Shown here: positions 47,309 through 61,600 of the stretch, in pieces | Numbering within the stretch: position 1 is the stretch's first letter | Layout of the letters: the number at the start of each line of letters is the position of its first letter | Origin: Prosapia bicincta | Taxonomy: Eukaryota > Arthropoda > Insecta > Hemiptera > Cercopidae | Reading direction: 5' to 3' | DNA: 64,000 nucleotides | Assembly (NCBI GenBank): GCA_036971475.1 | Contig: JBAIZL010000005.1 | Location: 64,128,655-64,192,654 of the forward strand | Made by a program: the position numbers and the translations under genes | The notes under the pieces: generated by a model | What the model saw: only the letters and a program-made list of their open reading frames with translations | Told to the model about the DNA's origin: nothing | The model's database searches: none

Positions 47309-48060
47309 TGCAGTGCAAATTTTACAGATTAGATCACTGATCTTTTTACGACCCTTAGTGTTCAAAGCACAAACACTTTATAATAGCTTCATTACAAATC
47401 CAACCAAGGTTTTATAACAGACAACAGGAGTCGTGTAATGACAGCAGAGTTACCCTTAAAACGTTTCTCCATCCCTTCTTACTCTAAATGTCAAAATATT
47501 AGAATACATCGCTTAACTTCGTAAGTAAACACAGAGGCTGACAAAATGGCAGGGAAAGTGTAAAGATGACTGCGTTGCCATGGAGACGAATTGAGCGCAG
47601 GTGCTATGGAGACATCCCTCATTGGTTTGTAACGAACATGCGGCCTGGCATGTAGTCTGATGCTAACTTTATTAGGCTAAACACATTCAGGCCCTCACTG
47701 AGACGACGAAGGCGCGTGCAATTTAAACGAACACTCTCTTTCAATCCAATATTCTAGAAACATTATCATTGCCGGCTTTAAAAGGTGGGCTTGACAGGGA
47801 GAGTAGATTTCGTTAGTAGCGGAAAAATAAAATGCTCATGAATATTTAAAACTGTTTAGTAATTAAAATAAAATTTATTCAAGTTCACTTTTAAACATCT
47901 GCGACTTTCATTTTTTCAGAGGTTTCTTACTATGGAAAAGCAAAAACCTCAATGAGAATTCGAAAAACAAAAGTTTAACTGCTGAACCATACCAGATACC
48001 GAGAAAAAGGTCTAGTCAAATAATCGTTGTTTTTGGTAAGAGATACACGAGATAAGAAGT
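47309..48060. other. Non-coding stretch
   Basis: Contains GTTGCCATGGAGAC at 47574-47587, close to the RFX X-box consensus, and a related TGCTATGGAGAC 25 bp later. No gene seen. Confidence 0.35.
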
Positions 48061-48084
48061 TGTAGACACGCACGCACGCACACA

Positions 48085-48127
<43 letters not shown>

Positions 48128-48173
48128 CCCACACGTAAGCGCGCACACACACGCGAACACACACACACACACT

Positions 48174-48266
<93 letters not shown>

Positions 48267-48297
48267 ACAACCCACACGCAAGCGCGCACACACACAC

Positions 48298-48349
<52 letters not shown>

Positions 48350-48363
48350 GTGTATACACACAC

Positions 48364-48408
<45 letters not shown>

Positions 48409-48409
48409 G
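48061..48409 (+). repeat. CA dinucleotide microsatellite, compound
   Basis: (CA)n with interspersed CGCACACA, AACCCACACG and a TATATA patch at 48331-48348. The long Cys-Val frames on the minus strand are products of the repeat and not genes. Confidence 0.97.
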
Positions 48410-49138
48410 GTTGTTTAAGAACATATGCGGTTGATTAGTACAATACCTTTCCGCTTCGGTTACGTCGAATTGAGAAGGTCCAAAAGAATTGCGTGAGCTG
48501 GATAGACAATTAAATACAGACAGCCATTGTGGCTCGTGCGGTCGGACCAATGAGCGAGCAGCTCTTCTTGGCCAGTCAAGTGTCCCTATTCTCATATTGA
48601 ACTTCAACCGCCTGGAAGATAGTGTAGATTGTCCGGCTATTCATGCTGTCGCCCTGTGTTGGCTTGTACGGGTACATTGGGACGTCAACTAGCGGGAGTC
48701 TGGAGGTGGTGACGTGTATTAGACACAAATATCGACCGCCTACACTAAAAACTTTCTTTAGGATTTACCTTTAATAATTAAAATAAAACGAACAATATCG
48801 GTACATAGGATAATGTACTATTCCTTAATTACTTATTTTCGCCTTAAATTCAATTTTTTTTCAGATCAAAAAATAAATTATGTTAATTTGTTAATAATGT
48901 CCTTTGTTGAATGGAAGAACATTGTAATCATTATGCATGTATATATATATGCTGATACCTATTCCTTTTCGGATGGAAAAATATGATGAATAGTTATAAT
49001 CTGAAGTGAAGCTTCACTCGCTCTTCAACTGTTATTGGGTTCACCTCGTTAATGCTAGATGACATTCTAGCGAAACGTCGGAACTGCGAATTTATGGACT
49101 GCAGAATGAACGGATGTACTCCAGATAATAACTATTCA

Positions 49139-49184
<46 letters not shown>

Positions 49185-51340
49185 ATAATTATATAAGAGT
49201 AATTAATAGCCCTCGAAAGTAGACTCGCAAATATACCCAAGTAAGATTCTTGTTTAAGTACATTGAAGTGTAAGTTTTATAGACTATATATTTATGTGAG
49301 TGTGTGTGTGTGCGTGCGTGTATTCGTGTATGCGCGTGCGTAGAACCACTTCTGGTCGTAATAACGTATTAGCAGGCGACTGCCGTATTTTTATTGAAGG
49401 GATGTGTTCGTTGAGATAATAAAATAATAATTATCGGTGTTTGGAATGAGGTACAGCTTGTCTGCAGGAACGCGCAGGAATGCGCTCTCTATCACAATAT
49501 GGGTTATACGCCCTTATGGAGCTCACGTGCCATATCTCCAATAACGCCGAACCCGAACTCTAATGTCGACATCTGCTAATATTAATCACACAACCTGTAA
49601 ACGTCTTCACAATCGAAGTATTGAACCAACGCCTCTGTCTTTATGTTATCGAGATTAGTGTTTCTGATACTTATTTAATAAATGTTTGACACAAGTTACA
49701 TTAATTAAAAACGTTCTTTACAGCAAAAAAAAAAAATAATTTCAAGTTAGATCGTTCCTGGACTTCAGCTACTGACAATAAAATACAGACAGCCATTGCT
49801 AAAGTGGAGCATACTCCAGTGTCCCTCCGTCCTGCTCCTGTCCATGGTATGCATAGGCCCTGATGAAGATAGTCATCCAGGACTTGGGTCACTCTTCGCT
49901 ATGAACAGTTCAACTAGCTCTTGATCTCTGCATTCTCATCACAGAAGGAACGATAGTTTCTTGTTCATCAATTAAGATACTTTTTCTTTGGCTTAGTAAT
50001 CCGTTCTGACAATCCTCTCTCATCCGGGTTCTGTGGGGAGTCGTCCCGATGTCCATCATGACTGATATAAGTTGTACTTTCCCCAACTTCTCAAATAATC
50101 GCAATAACAACAACACGAGTGTATGTACTTACTAGTTCATCGTTTGCAGTAACCACCGCCCGAGATCTTACAGTACAGCAGCCACTTTATGAACTGTTAT
50201 TTGCAAGTAGGCCTACATTGATAATGTCTGGGAGACCAGAAATGTATATATTTTAATCTAAAATTCTTACAATTATTAACTTTTGAAACAGCAGCTTGTT
50301 CAAACTATTGTATCGTATCGTTTAGTGTTATTTCAATGATTTATCATTCAGTCGTAGTAACATTTAATCAGGCATTCATCACCATTTGCTTAGTAATAAC
50401 AATAGCATTCGAGTTTTGGAGACCAGCTAGTTATTCCTTCAACTAAAGAGACCCTAAAAAATCATCTTTATCTTTCACTAACCCGTTGGTAGTCTACAAG
50501 TCAAGGCCAGTTCTATCTCTTCATGTAACTATTTCTATTATCATGTAGTTATTATCCCCTCCATAGTCCCATTCTTACTAATGAGATTTTGAGTTATAAA
50601 GAACCAGATGTGTGTCCCCACTTCTGACTTAGTTCACTTCTATTGTCAAGCCGTCACTTCTGCTCACTTCTATTATTAGCACACTTTGTCTACTCCTTGT
50701 AACTACGAGATGTAAATACTTGTTATGTTTGCAGTTTTTGTGTTGTACATTTTGAGGCTTTTTTTAAAAAACGTTCTTATTGATATGTTCTTGTCCATGA
50801 CTTACAGCATGGAACAATCCACTGATCTAGTTCGAAACGCGTCTGTTGAGAAATATCAGTAAGTAGTGGTTCCTTTGGTCACGTGATATCAATGGGGATA
50901 TACTTGTTTCCTACTGACTTCATTACAAAAACTTTTATTTTCTATTCTAATTTACAATTAATTATTTTCAGTGCCCATATCCCATCTGCCATGTTCACTT
51001 ACGGTGACTAGTGATGTGATTGTTCCAGTTCTGCCTTACCAGTGACCAAGCCACGATAATTGTCACAATACTGTTTCAATAACAATATTTTTTGCAAAAC
51101 AAAAGGAAAAGTTACAACTGTGGCGACCAGATATAGTTAATTACGGTAAACACGTGAAATGTAGTGATATGCACACTAAAATTAGAATAGAAGATACACG
51201 TTTTTGTAAAGAATGATGAACAAAATAAGCCTTTGCAACTCGTTGTAGTAAGAAGAATATAAAAAACGTGGTATATTTATTTTTCATTCTAATTTATAAT
51301 TATTTCTCGTCTTTCTATCAATTAATCTTACATAATTAAC
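48410..51340. other. Non-coding stretch with Penelope-like remnants
   Basis: 48986-49003 and 49122-49139 are 18 bp inverted arms around GCTAGATGACATTCTAGCGAAACGTC-like sequence, a diverged relative of the hammerhead-bearing structures. 50828-50844 has CTGATCTAGTTCGAAACG, again diverged. TA repeat at 49141-49181. 48520-48610 and 49770-49880 share an AAATACAGACAGCCATTG word. No gene supported. Confidence 0.4.
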
Positions 51341-51341
51341 A

Positions 51342-51437
51342 AAAGTTACTAGATGTGGTAGCCACAAGAATTAAAGTTACTAGATGTGGTAGCCACAAGA
51401 ATTAAAGTTACTAGATGTGGTAGCCACAAGAATTTCA
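51342..51437 (+). repeat. 31 bp tandem repeat, three units
   Basis: AAAGTTACTAGATGTGGTAG followed by CCACAAGAATT, three times. Confidence 0.9.
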
Positions 51438-51599
51438 AGAATTAAACTTCGATCAAAAGTAAAACACATGAAAACTACACATAATTCTATACAGCATATT
51501 AATGTATATTGAAATTGAACAGAGTAGGTGTCTGTTTGAATAAATTAAATGCTATAAAACTTCAAACGTAGGCCTAACGTTACCTCTGAGTATGTTATA

Positions 51600-53572
51600 C
51601 ACATGAAGGTAGTGACGTCACTCACTACCAATAACCGATTTGTTTCTACAGCAATGCTATCTTATTAACAATAGCGAGCATTAATATAAAAATGAGTTAC
51701 TGATAGGTTAGTGACGTCACTAACCGATTTCTTTCTACAGCAATGCTATCTTGTTAACAATAGCGAACATTATTATGAAAATGAGTTACTGATAGGTTAG
51801 TGATGTCACTAACCGATTTGTTTAGTAATGCTCCGCAATACGTCATCGTTACCACATTGACAACAGAGAGCGTTATTATGAAAATGAGTTACTGATCGGC
51901 GAGTGACGTCACTAACCGATTTGTTTCTACAGCAATGCTATCTTGTTAACAATAGCGAACATTATTATGAAAATGAGTTACTGATAGGTTAGTGATGTCA
52001 CTAACCGATTTGTTTAGTAATGCTCCGCAATACGTCATCGTTACCACATTGACAACAGAGAGCGTTATTATGAAAATGAGTTACTGATCGGCGAGTGACG
52101 TCACTAACCGATTTGTTTCTACAGCAATGCTATCTTGTTAACAATAGCGAACATTATTATGAAAATGAGTTACTGATAGGTTAGTGATGTCACTAACCGA
52201 TTTGTTTAGTAATGCTCCGCAATACGTCATCGTTACCACATTGACAACAGAGAGCGTTATTATGAAAATGAGTTACTGATCGGCGAGTGACGTCACTAAC
52301 CGATTTGTTTCTACAGCAATGCTATCTTGTTAACAATAGCGAACATTATTATGAAAATGAGTTACTGATAGGTTAGTGATGTCACTAACCGATTTGTTTA
52401 GTAATGCTCCGCAATACGTCATCGCTACCACATTGACAACAGAGAGCGTTATTATGAAAATGAGTTACTGATCGGCGAGTGACGTCACTAACCGATTTGT
52501 TTCTACAGCAATGCTATCTTGTTAACAATAGCGAACATTATTATGAAAATGAGTTACTGATAGGTTAGTGATGTCACTAACCGATTTGTTTAGTAATGCT
52601 CCGCAATACGTCATCGTTACCACATTGACAACAGAGAGCGTTATTATGAAAATGAGTTACTGATAGGTTAGTGATGTCACTAACCGATTTGTTTAGTAAT
52701 GCTCCGCAATACGTCATCGTTACCACATTGACAACAGAGAGCGTTATTATGAAAATGAGTTACTGATAGGTTAGTGACGTCACTAACCGATTTGTTTAGT
52801 AATGCTCCGCAATACGTCATCGTTACCACATTGACAACAGAGAGCGTTATTATGAAAATGAGTTACTGATCGGGGAGTGACGTCACTAACCGATTTGTTT
52901 CTACAGCAATGCTATCTTGTTAACAATAGCGAACATTATTATGAAAATGAGTTACTGATAGGTTAGTGATGTCACTAACCGATTTGTTTAGTAATGCTCC
53001 GCAATACGTCATCGTTACCACATTGACAACAGAGAGCGTTATTATGAAAATGAGTTACTGATCGGCGAGTGACGTCACTAACCGATTTGTTTCTACAGCA
53101 ATGCTATCTTGTTAACAATAGCGAACATTATTATGAAAATGAGTTACTGATAGGTTAGTGATGTCACTAACCGATTTGTTTAGTAATGCTCCGCAATACG
53201 TCATCGCTACCACATTGACAACAGAGAGCGTTATTATGAAAATGAGTTACTGATCGGCGAGTGACGTCACTAACCGATTTGTTTCTACAGCAATGCTATC
53301 TTGTTAACAATAGCGAACATTATTATGAAAATGAGTTACTGATAGGTTAGTGATGTCACTAACCGATTTGTTTAGTAATGCTCCGCAATACGTCATCGTT
53401 ACCACATTGACAACAGAGAGCGTTATTATGAAAATGAGTTACTGATAGGTTAGTGACGTCACTAACCGATTTGTTTAGTAATGCTCCGCAATACGTCAAC
53501 GTTACCACATTGACAACAGAGAGCGTTATTATGAAAATGAGTTACTGATCGGCGAGTGACGTCACTATGTCA
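51600..53572 (+). repeat. ~193 bp dimeric satellite carrying CRE palindromes
   Basis: Two related half-units of about 95 bp alternate: one with ACCGATTTGTTTCTACAGCA and CTTGTTAACAATAGCGAAC, the other with TTTAGTAATGCTCCGCAATA and ACATTGACAACAGAGAGCG. Both share ATTATGAAAATGAGTTACTG. Each junction reads AGTGACGTCACT or AGTGATGTCACT: I count twelve perfect TGACGTCA (the consensus CRE/ATF site) and about nine TGATGTCA. Near the right end some second-type half-units follow one another directly. Confidence 0.95.
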
Positions 53573-55635
53573 AGCTTTTATTTCGACCATTCCACTTAGC
53601 TTCCTACAATAAGTAGGACTCCGACAAACCTTCCACTACAAAATTTAATTTTGGGATTATACTAAACTAATTCGTGTAAATTTAAGAAGTGAAATTTGAG
53701 TAATTTGTTTTCAAGGCTAGACAAAAGCTGTAAGAATACAGGACATGAGAGCCAAGCTATTTTCCAAAACAGGAAAGAGATTCATTGTACAGACAACTCT
53801 GATAGATTGACTTGAGGTAGAGGACAACTTTGTCCGACAAGTAAAGCCCTTAAACAGTTCGTTATAGAAATATATGGTTACGTAGATGATAAAGCAGTGC
53901 TAACGGTATATACAAGAACACCCTGGTCTGGTGCCTAAACAATAAAATATGACTAATTTAAAGCATAGATGCCATATCTAAAATTTTATAAAACTCATTA
54001 GCCTATGATATGTACTAAAGAAACCAGGCGATGCCCGAATTACAGACTATATAGTGAGTAATGAATTCTAATGTTCTATATGTGTATAGATCAAGCTCAA
54101 AACCGAATCTGGAAAGCGTCACTTGTTTACAGAGAATTATTTGTAGGCTAATTTTAGAGGACTTAAAGATTAGGAAACATTCTTCGTTTTAAAAGAGAAT
54201 TAAAATCTACTAAGTGGGGAGGTTTGTGCAAAAGCAAATGTCAGAACATCGTACTTTACCAAATTGTATGAACGCCCCTAGCAAGCAAGATCCAGAACTC
54301 AGAGGGGCAACGTTGTGGATCGGATCGCTGAACACAATTCAATGAATCTGTAATCCCTTTATTGGAAGACGGCTGCAGATAGTTCATCTCAAAACGGCAA
54401 TAAAAAATATATAGCCCAGGTAATTTATAAGGGGGAGGGGGTTGTTAGGGGAGCAAGCAAACGTTTAGCAAGCTATGATAATTGTGGACACAAGGCGGCC
54501 ATTTTGAAGCCCAGACACAAATCCTGTTTTTCAAATCACTCGATACACATTGACTGGAGATCAGAGCAAACAGTTTAGGGTCGAGCCTTTTGAATTCATA
54601 AACTGCGCCGGGCTGGGCAAGCTTTGTAGCCGGGTGCTGGATGAGCTGTTGCCGGTTGAGGATGTCGGATTGTGTACCCTGCTTGCTGATAGTTTCCCAC
54701 ACAAATTACGCATGCCCAATTAGCGGCAGTGGGATATCCGAATGCATTTATAGTACCATCCCTAACAAAGCCACAGATAGCACGTGTGACTGTAGCATTA
54801 ATAAATACCACATTATAAAGCGGCTGTTCATATCGGATCGGATGTTAAAAAATTTGCTTTTTAATTCAGTCGAAAGAGGTTTGTTTTTGTGTTACATATT
54901 TGATATTTATAAGAACTGAGACTAAACGTATTGTACTAAGTAGATAGGTTAGGTAAAGAAATTAAGATTCTGAAAGTAAGTATAACTAGTAAAATAGGGA
55001 AAAAATAAATTCTCTAACCAAATCATACAGTCTATAAATCCTGCATTAATAAACAAATTATTTTAAGATTTAATCTTATGCAGGATAATTAGTACTTTTT
55101 AGATATTAAAAGAGGTAGTCGATTAAAACACGTAGTTAATTTCGGTTTCCTCATAACACAAATTCAAGTATTTTGAAACACATGATAGTTGGTTTAATTT
55201 GGAAAAGACTTTTACAGAATAAAAAAATGTTTCTCTTTAAAAAAATGCAAATCTATCCTTTAATTCAATAACAAAATTACCTTCTCATTTTCTAACCTCA
55301 AATCATAATTTACAGAGGCCACGCAATAAACAGCTGATTTATGGAGTAAAGCCAATATTATCTTCAATCAAGTTTATTTTTACTCGACCGGTTAGTAAAG
55401 TCTACGAGAAAAACCTTGCAACAAAGCGAGTTTAATTGTTTAAACTAATTATGTTCTACTTGTATCGTGTAAACGTTTGCGATCATTTCACAGAAAATTT
55501 GTCACGTCTTTCAATTGATTCTAGGAGGTTATTTTCATTACGTAACATAAAGGCCTATTAAAATTCTATCAGTGATGGCTTCTGTCTGTAGTTTATTTAT
55601 TCAATAAGTATCTATAAGAAATATATTAAACTTGT
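53573..55635. other. Non-coding stretch
   Basis: Mostly AT-rich unique sequence. 54596-54811 (minus) reads a 71-residue frame (INAFGYPTAANWACVICVGN) in a less AT-rich patch; no family recognised. Confidence 0.35.
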
Positions 55636-58600
55636 TTATAATATAATGTAAGCTACATAACAACCATTTGCTTGTGATGCTCACTCTAGCTTACATCCTC
55701 CCCACATTTATTGCTTCAGCGCTAATAAATTTGTTTATAATATAATGTAAGCTACATAACAACCATTTGCTTGTGATGCTCACTCTAGCTTACATCCTCC
55801 CCACATTTATTGCTTCAGCGCTAATAAATTTGTTTATAATATAATGTAAGCTACATAACAACCATTTGCTTGTGATGCTCACTCTAGCTTACATCCTCCC
55901 CACATTTATTGCTTCAGCGCTAATAAATTTGTTTATAATATAATGTAAGCTACATAACAACCATTTGCTTGTGATGCTCACTCTAGCTTACATCCTCATC
56001 ACATTTATTGTTTCAGCGCTAATAAATTTGTTTATAATATAATGTAAGCTACATAACAAAAATTTGCTTGTGATGCTCACTCTAGCTTACAACCTCCCCA
56101 CATTTATTGCTTCAGCGCTAACGATGATTAGGCAGCGGGAAAATGTTTTTATTCAATACGTATTTATATGCGTATAATAAACTTTTATAATATAATGTAA
56201 GCTACATAACAACAATTTGCTTGTGACGCTCACTCTAGCTTACATCATCCCCACATTTATTGCTTCAGCGCTAACGATGATTAGGCAGCGGGAAAATGTT
56301 TTTATTCAATAAGTATCTATATGCGTACAATAAACGTGTTTATAATATAATGTAAGCTACATAACAACAATTTGCTTGTGATGCTCACTCTAGCTTACAT
56401 TCTCCCCACATTTATTGCTTCAGCGCTAATAAATTTGTTTATAATATAATGTAAGCTACATAACAACCATTTGCTTGTGATGCTCACTCTAGCTTACATT
56501 CTCCCCACATTTATTGCTTCAGCGCTAATAAATTTGTTTATAATATAATGTAAGCTACATAACAACCATTTGCTTGTGATGCTCACTCTAGCTTACATTC
56601 TCCCCACATTTATTGCTTCAGCGCTAATAAATTTGTTTATAATATAATGTAAGCTACATAACAACAATTTGCTTGTGATGCTCACTCTAGCTTACATCCT
56701 CCCCACATTTATTGCTTCAGCGCTAATAAATTTGTTTATAATATAATGTAAGCTACATAACAACCATTTGCTTGTGATGCTCACTCTAGCTTACATCCTC
56801 CCCACATTTATTGCTTCAGCGCTAATAAATTTGTTTATAATATAATGTAAGCTACATAACAACCATTTGCTTGTGATGCTCACTCTAGCTTACATCCTCC
56901 CCACATTTATTGCTTCAGCGCTAATAAATTTGTTTATAATATAATGTAAGCTACATAACAACCATTTGCTTGTGATGCTCACTCTAGCTTACATCCTCCC
57001 CACATTTATTGCTTCAGCGCTAATAAATTTGTTTATAATATAATGTAAGCTACATAACAACCATTTGCTTGTGATGCTCACTCTAGCTTACATCCTCCCC
57101 ACATTTATTGCTTCAGCGCTAATAAATTTGTTTATAATATAATGTAAGCTACATAACAACCATTTGCTTGTGATGCTCACTCTAGCTTACATCCTCCCCA
57201 CATTTATTGCTTCAGCGCTAATAAATTTGTTTATAATATAATGTAAGCTACATAACAACCATTTGCTTGTGATGCTCACTCTAGCTTACATCCTCCCCAC
57301 ATTTATTGTTTCAGCGCTAATAAATTTGTTTATAATATAATGTAAGCTACATAACAAAAATTTGCTTGTGATGCTCACTCTAGCTTACAACCTCCCCACA
57401 TTTATTGCTTCAGCGCTAACGATGATTAGGCAGCGGGAAAATGTTTTTATTCAATACGTATTTATATGCGTATAATAAACTTTTATAATATAATGTAAGC
57501 TACATAACAACAATTTGCTTGTGACGCTCACTCTAGCTTACATCATCCCCACATTTATTGCTTCAGCGCTAACGATGATTAGGCAGCGGGAAAATGTTTT
57601 TATTCAATAAGTATCTATATGCGTACAATAAACGTGTTTATAATATAATGTAAGCTACATAACAACAATTTGCTTGTGATGCTCACTCTAGCTTACATTC
57701 TCCCCACATTTATTGCTTCAGCGCTAACGATGTTTAGGCAGCGGGAAAATGTTTTTATTCAACTAGTATCTATATGCTTATAATAAACTTGTTTATAATA
57801 TAATGTAAGCTACATAACAACAATTTGCTTGTGACGCTCACTCTAGCTTACATCATCCCCACATTTATTGCTTCAGCGCTAACGATGATTAGGCAGCGGG
57901 AAAATGTTTTTATTCAATAAGTATCTATATGCGTACAATAAACGTGTTTATAATATAATGTAAGCTACATAACAACAATTTGCTTGTGATGCTCACTCTA
58001 GCTTACATTCTCCCCACATTTATTGCTTCAGCGCTAACGATGATTAGGCAGCGGGAAAATGTTTTTATTCAATAAGTATCTATATGCGTACAATAAACGT
58101 GTTTATAATATAATGTAAGCTACATAACAACAATTTGCTTGTGATGCTCACTCTAGCTTACATTCTCCCCACATTTATTGCTTCAGCGCTAACGATGTTT
58201 AGGCAGCGGGAAAATGTTTTTATTCAACTAGTATCTATATGCTTATAATAAACTTGTTTATAATATAATGTAAGCTACATAACAACAATTTGCTTGTGAT
58301 GCTCACTCTAGCTTACATTCTCCCCACATTTATTGTTTTAGCGTTAACGATGTTTAGGCAGCGGGAAAATGTTTTTATTCAATAAGTATCTATATGCGTA
58401 TAATAAACTTGTTTATAATATAATGTAAGCTACATAACAACAATTTGCTTGTGATGCTCACTCTAGCTTACATTCTCCCCACATGTATTGCTTCAGCGCT
58501 AACGATGATTAGGCAGCGGGAAAATGTTTTTATTCAATAAGTATCTATATGCGTATAATAAACTTGTTTATACTATAATGTAAGCTACATAACAACAATT

Positions 58601-61600
58601 TTTTTGCTTGTGATGCTCACCCTAGCTTACATTCTCCCCACATTTATTGTTTTAGCGTTAACGATGTTTAGGCAGCGGGAAAATGTTTTTATTCAACTAG
58701 TATCTATATGCGTATAATAAACTTGTTTATACTATAATGTAAGCTACATAACAACAATTTTTTTGCTTGTGATGCTCACTCTAGCTTACATTCTCCCCAC
58801 ATTTATTGCTTCAGCGCTAACGATGTTTAGGCAGCGGGAAAATGTTTTTATTCAACTAGTATCTATATGCGTATAATAAACTTGTTTATACTATAATGTA
58901 AGCTACATAACAACAAATTGCTTGTGACGCTCACCCTAGCTTACATTCTCCCCACATTTATTGTTTTAGCGTTAACGATGTTTAGGCAGCGGGAAAATGT
59001 TTTTATTCAATAAGTATCTATATGCGTATAATAAACTTGTTTATACTATAATGTAAGCTACATAACAACAATTTTTTTGCTTGTGATGCTCACCCTAGCT
59101 TACATTCTCCCCACATTTATTGTTTTAGCGTTAACGATGTTTAGGCAGCGGGAAAATGTTTTTATTCAATAAGTATCTATATGCGTATAATAAACTTGTT
59201 TATAATATAATGTAAGCTACATAACAACAATTTGCTTGTGATGCTCACTCTAGCTTACATTCTCCCCACATGTATTGCTTCAGCGCTAACGACGATTAGG
59301 CAGCGGGAAAATGTTTTTATTCAACTAGTATCTATATGCTTATAATAAACTTGTTTATAATATAATGTAAGCTACATAACAACAATTTGCTTGTGATGCT
59401 CACTCTAGCTTACATTCTCCCCACATTTATTGCTTCAGCGCTAATAAATTTGTTTATAATATAATGTAAGCTACATAACAACCATTTGCTTGTGATGCTC
59501 ACTCTAGCTTACATTCTCCCCACATTTATTGCTTCAGCGCTAATAAATTTGTTTATAATATAATGTAAGCTACATAACAACCATTTGCTTGTGATGCTCA
59601 CTCTAGCTTACATTCTCCCCACATTTATTGCTTCAGCGCTAATAAATTTGTTTATAATATAATGTAAGCTACATAACAACAATTTGCTTGTGATGCTCAC
59701 TCTAGCTTACATCCTCCCCACATTTATTGCTTCAGCGCTAATAAATTTGTTTATAATATAATGTAAGCTACATAACAACCATTTGCTTGTGATGCTCACT
59801 CTAGCTTACATCCTCCCCACATTTATTGCTTCAGCGCTAATAAATTTGTTTATAATATAATGTAAGCTACATAACAACCATTTGCTTGTGATGCTCACTC
59901 TAGCTTACATCCTCCCCACATTTATTGCTTCAGCGCTAATAAATTTGTTTATAATATAATGTAAGCTACATAACAACCATTTGCTTGTGATGCTCACTCT
60001 AGCTTACATCCTCCCCACATTTATTGCTTCAGCGCTAATAAATTTGTTTATAATATAATGTAAGCTACATAACAACCATTTGCTTGTGATGCTCACTCTA
60101 GCTTACATCCTCCCCACATTTATTGCTTCAGCGCTAATAAATTTGTTTATAATATAATGTAAGCTACATAACAACCATTTGCTTGTGATGCTCACTCTAG
60201 CTTACATCCTCCCCACATTTATTGCTTCAGCGCTAATAAATTTGTTTATAATATAATGTAAGCTACATAACAACCATTTGCTTGTGATGCTCACTCTAGC
60301 TTACATCCTCCCCACATTTATTGTTTCAGCGCTAATAAATTTGTTTATAATATAATGTAAGCTACATAACAAAAATTTGCTTGTGATGCTCACTCTAGCT
60401 TACAACCTCCCCACATTTATTGCTTCAGCGCTAACGATGATTAGGCAGCGGGAAAATGTTTTTATTCAATACGTATTTATATGCGTATAATAAACTTTTA
60501 TAATATAATGTAAGCTACATAACAACAATTTGCTTGTGACGCTCACTCTAGCTTACATCATCCCCACATTTATTGCTTCAGCGCTAACGATGATTAGGCA
60601 GCGGGAAAATGTTTTTATTCAATAAGTATCTATATGCGTACAATAAACGTGTTTATAATATAATGTAAGCTACATAACAACAATTTGCTTGTGATGCTCA
60701 CTCTAGCTTACATTCTCCCCACATTTATTGCTTCAGCGCTAACGATGTTTAGGCAGCGGGAAAATGTTTTTATTCAACTAGTATCTATATGCTTATAATA
60801 AACTTGTTTATAATATAATGTAAGCTACATAACAACAATTTGCTTGTGACGCTCACTCTAGCTTACATCATCCCCACATTTATTGCTTCAGCGCTAACGA
60901 TGATTAGGCAGCGGGAAAATGTTTTTATTCAATAAGTATCTATATGCGTACAATAAACGTGTTTATAATATAATGTAAGCTACATAACAACAATTTGCTT
61001 GTGATGCTCACTCTAGCTTACATTCTCCCCACATTTATTGCTTCAGCGCTAACGATGATTAGGCAGCGGGAAAATGTTTTTATTCAATAAGTATCTATAT
61101 GCGTACAATAAACGTGTTTATAATATAATGTAAGCTACATAACAACAATTTGCTTGTGATGCTCACTCTAGCTTACATTCTCCCCACATTTATTGCTTCA
61201 GCGCTAACGATGTTTAGGCAGCGGGAAAATGTTTTTATTCAACTAGTATCTATATGCTTATAATAAACTTGTTTATAATATAATGTAAGCTACATAACAA
61301 CAATTTGCTTGTGATGCTCACTCTAGCTTACATTCTCCCCACATTTATTGTTTTAGCGTTAACGATGTTTAGGCAGCGGGAAAATGTTTTTATTCAATAA
61401 GTATCTATATGCGTATAATAAACTTGTTTATAATATAATGTAAGCTACATAACAACAATTTGCTTGTGATGCTCACTCTAGCTTACATTCTCCCCACATG
61501 TATTGCTTCAGCGCTAACGATGATTAGGCAGCGGGAAAATGTTTTTATTCAATAAGTATCTATATGCGTATAATAAACTTGTTTATACTATAATGTAAGC

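Noticed and set aside
48012..48607. Long Cys-Val open frames on the minus strand
   Set aside because: They are translations of the CA microsatellite.
54596..54811. ZNG1 upstream exon on the minus strand
   Set aside because: The frame lacks any CobW or GTPase motif and no splice-site pair fits.
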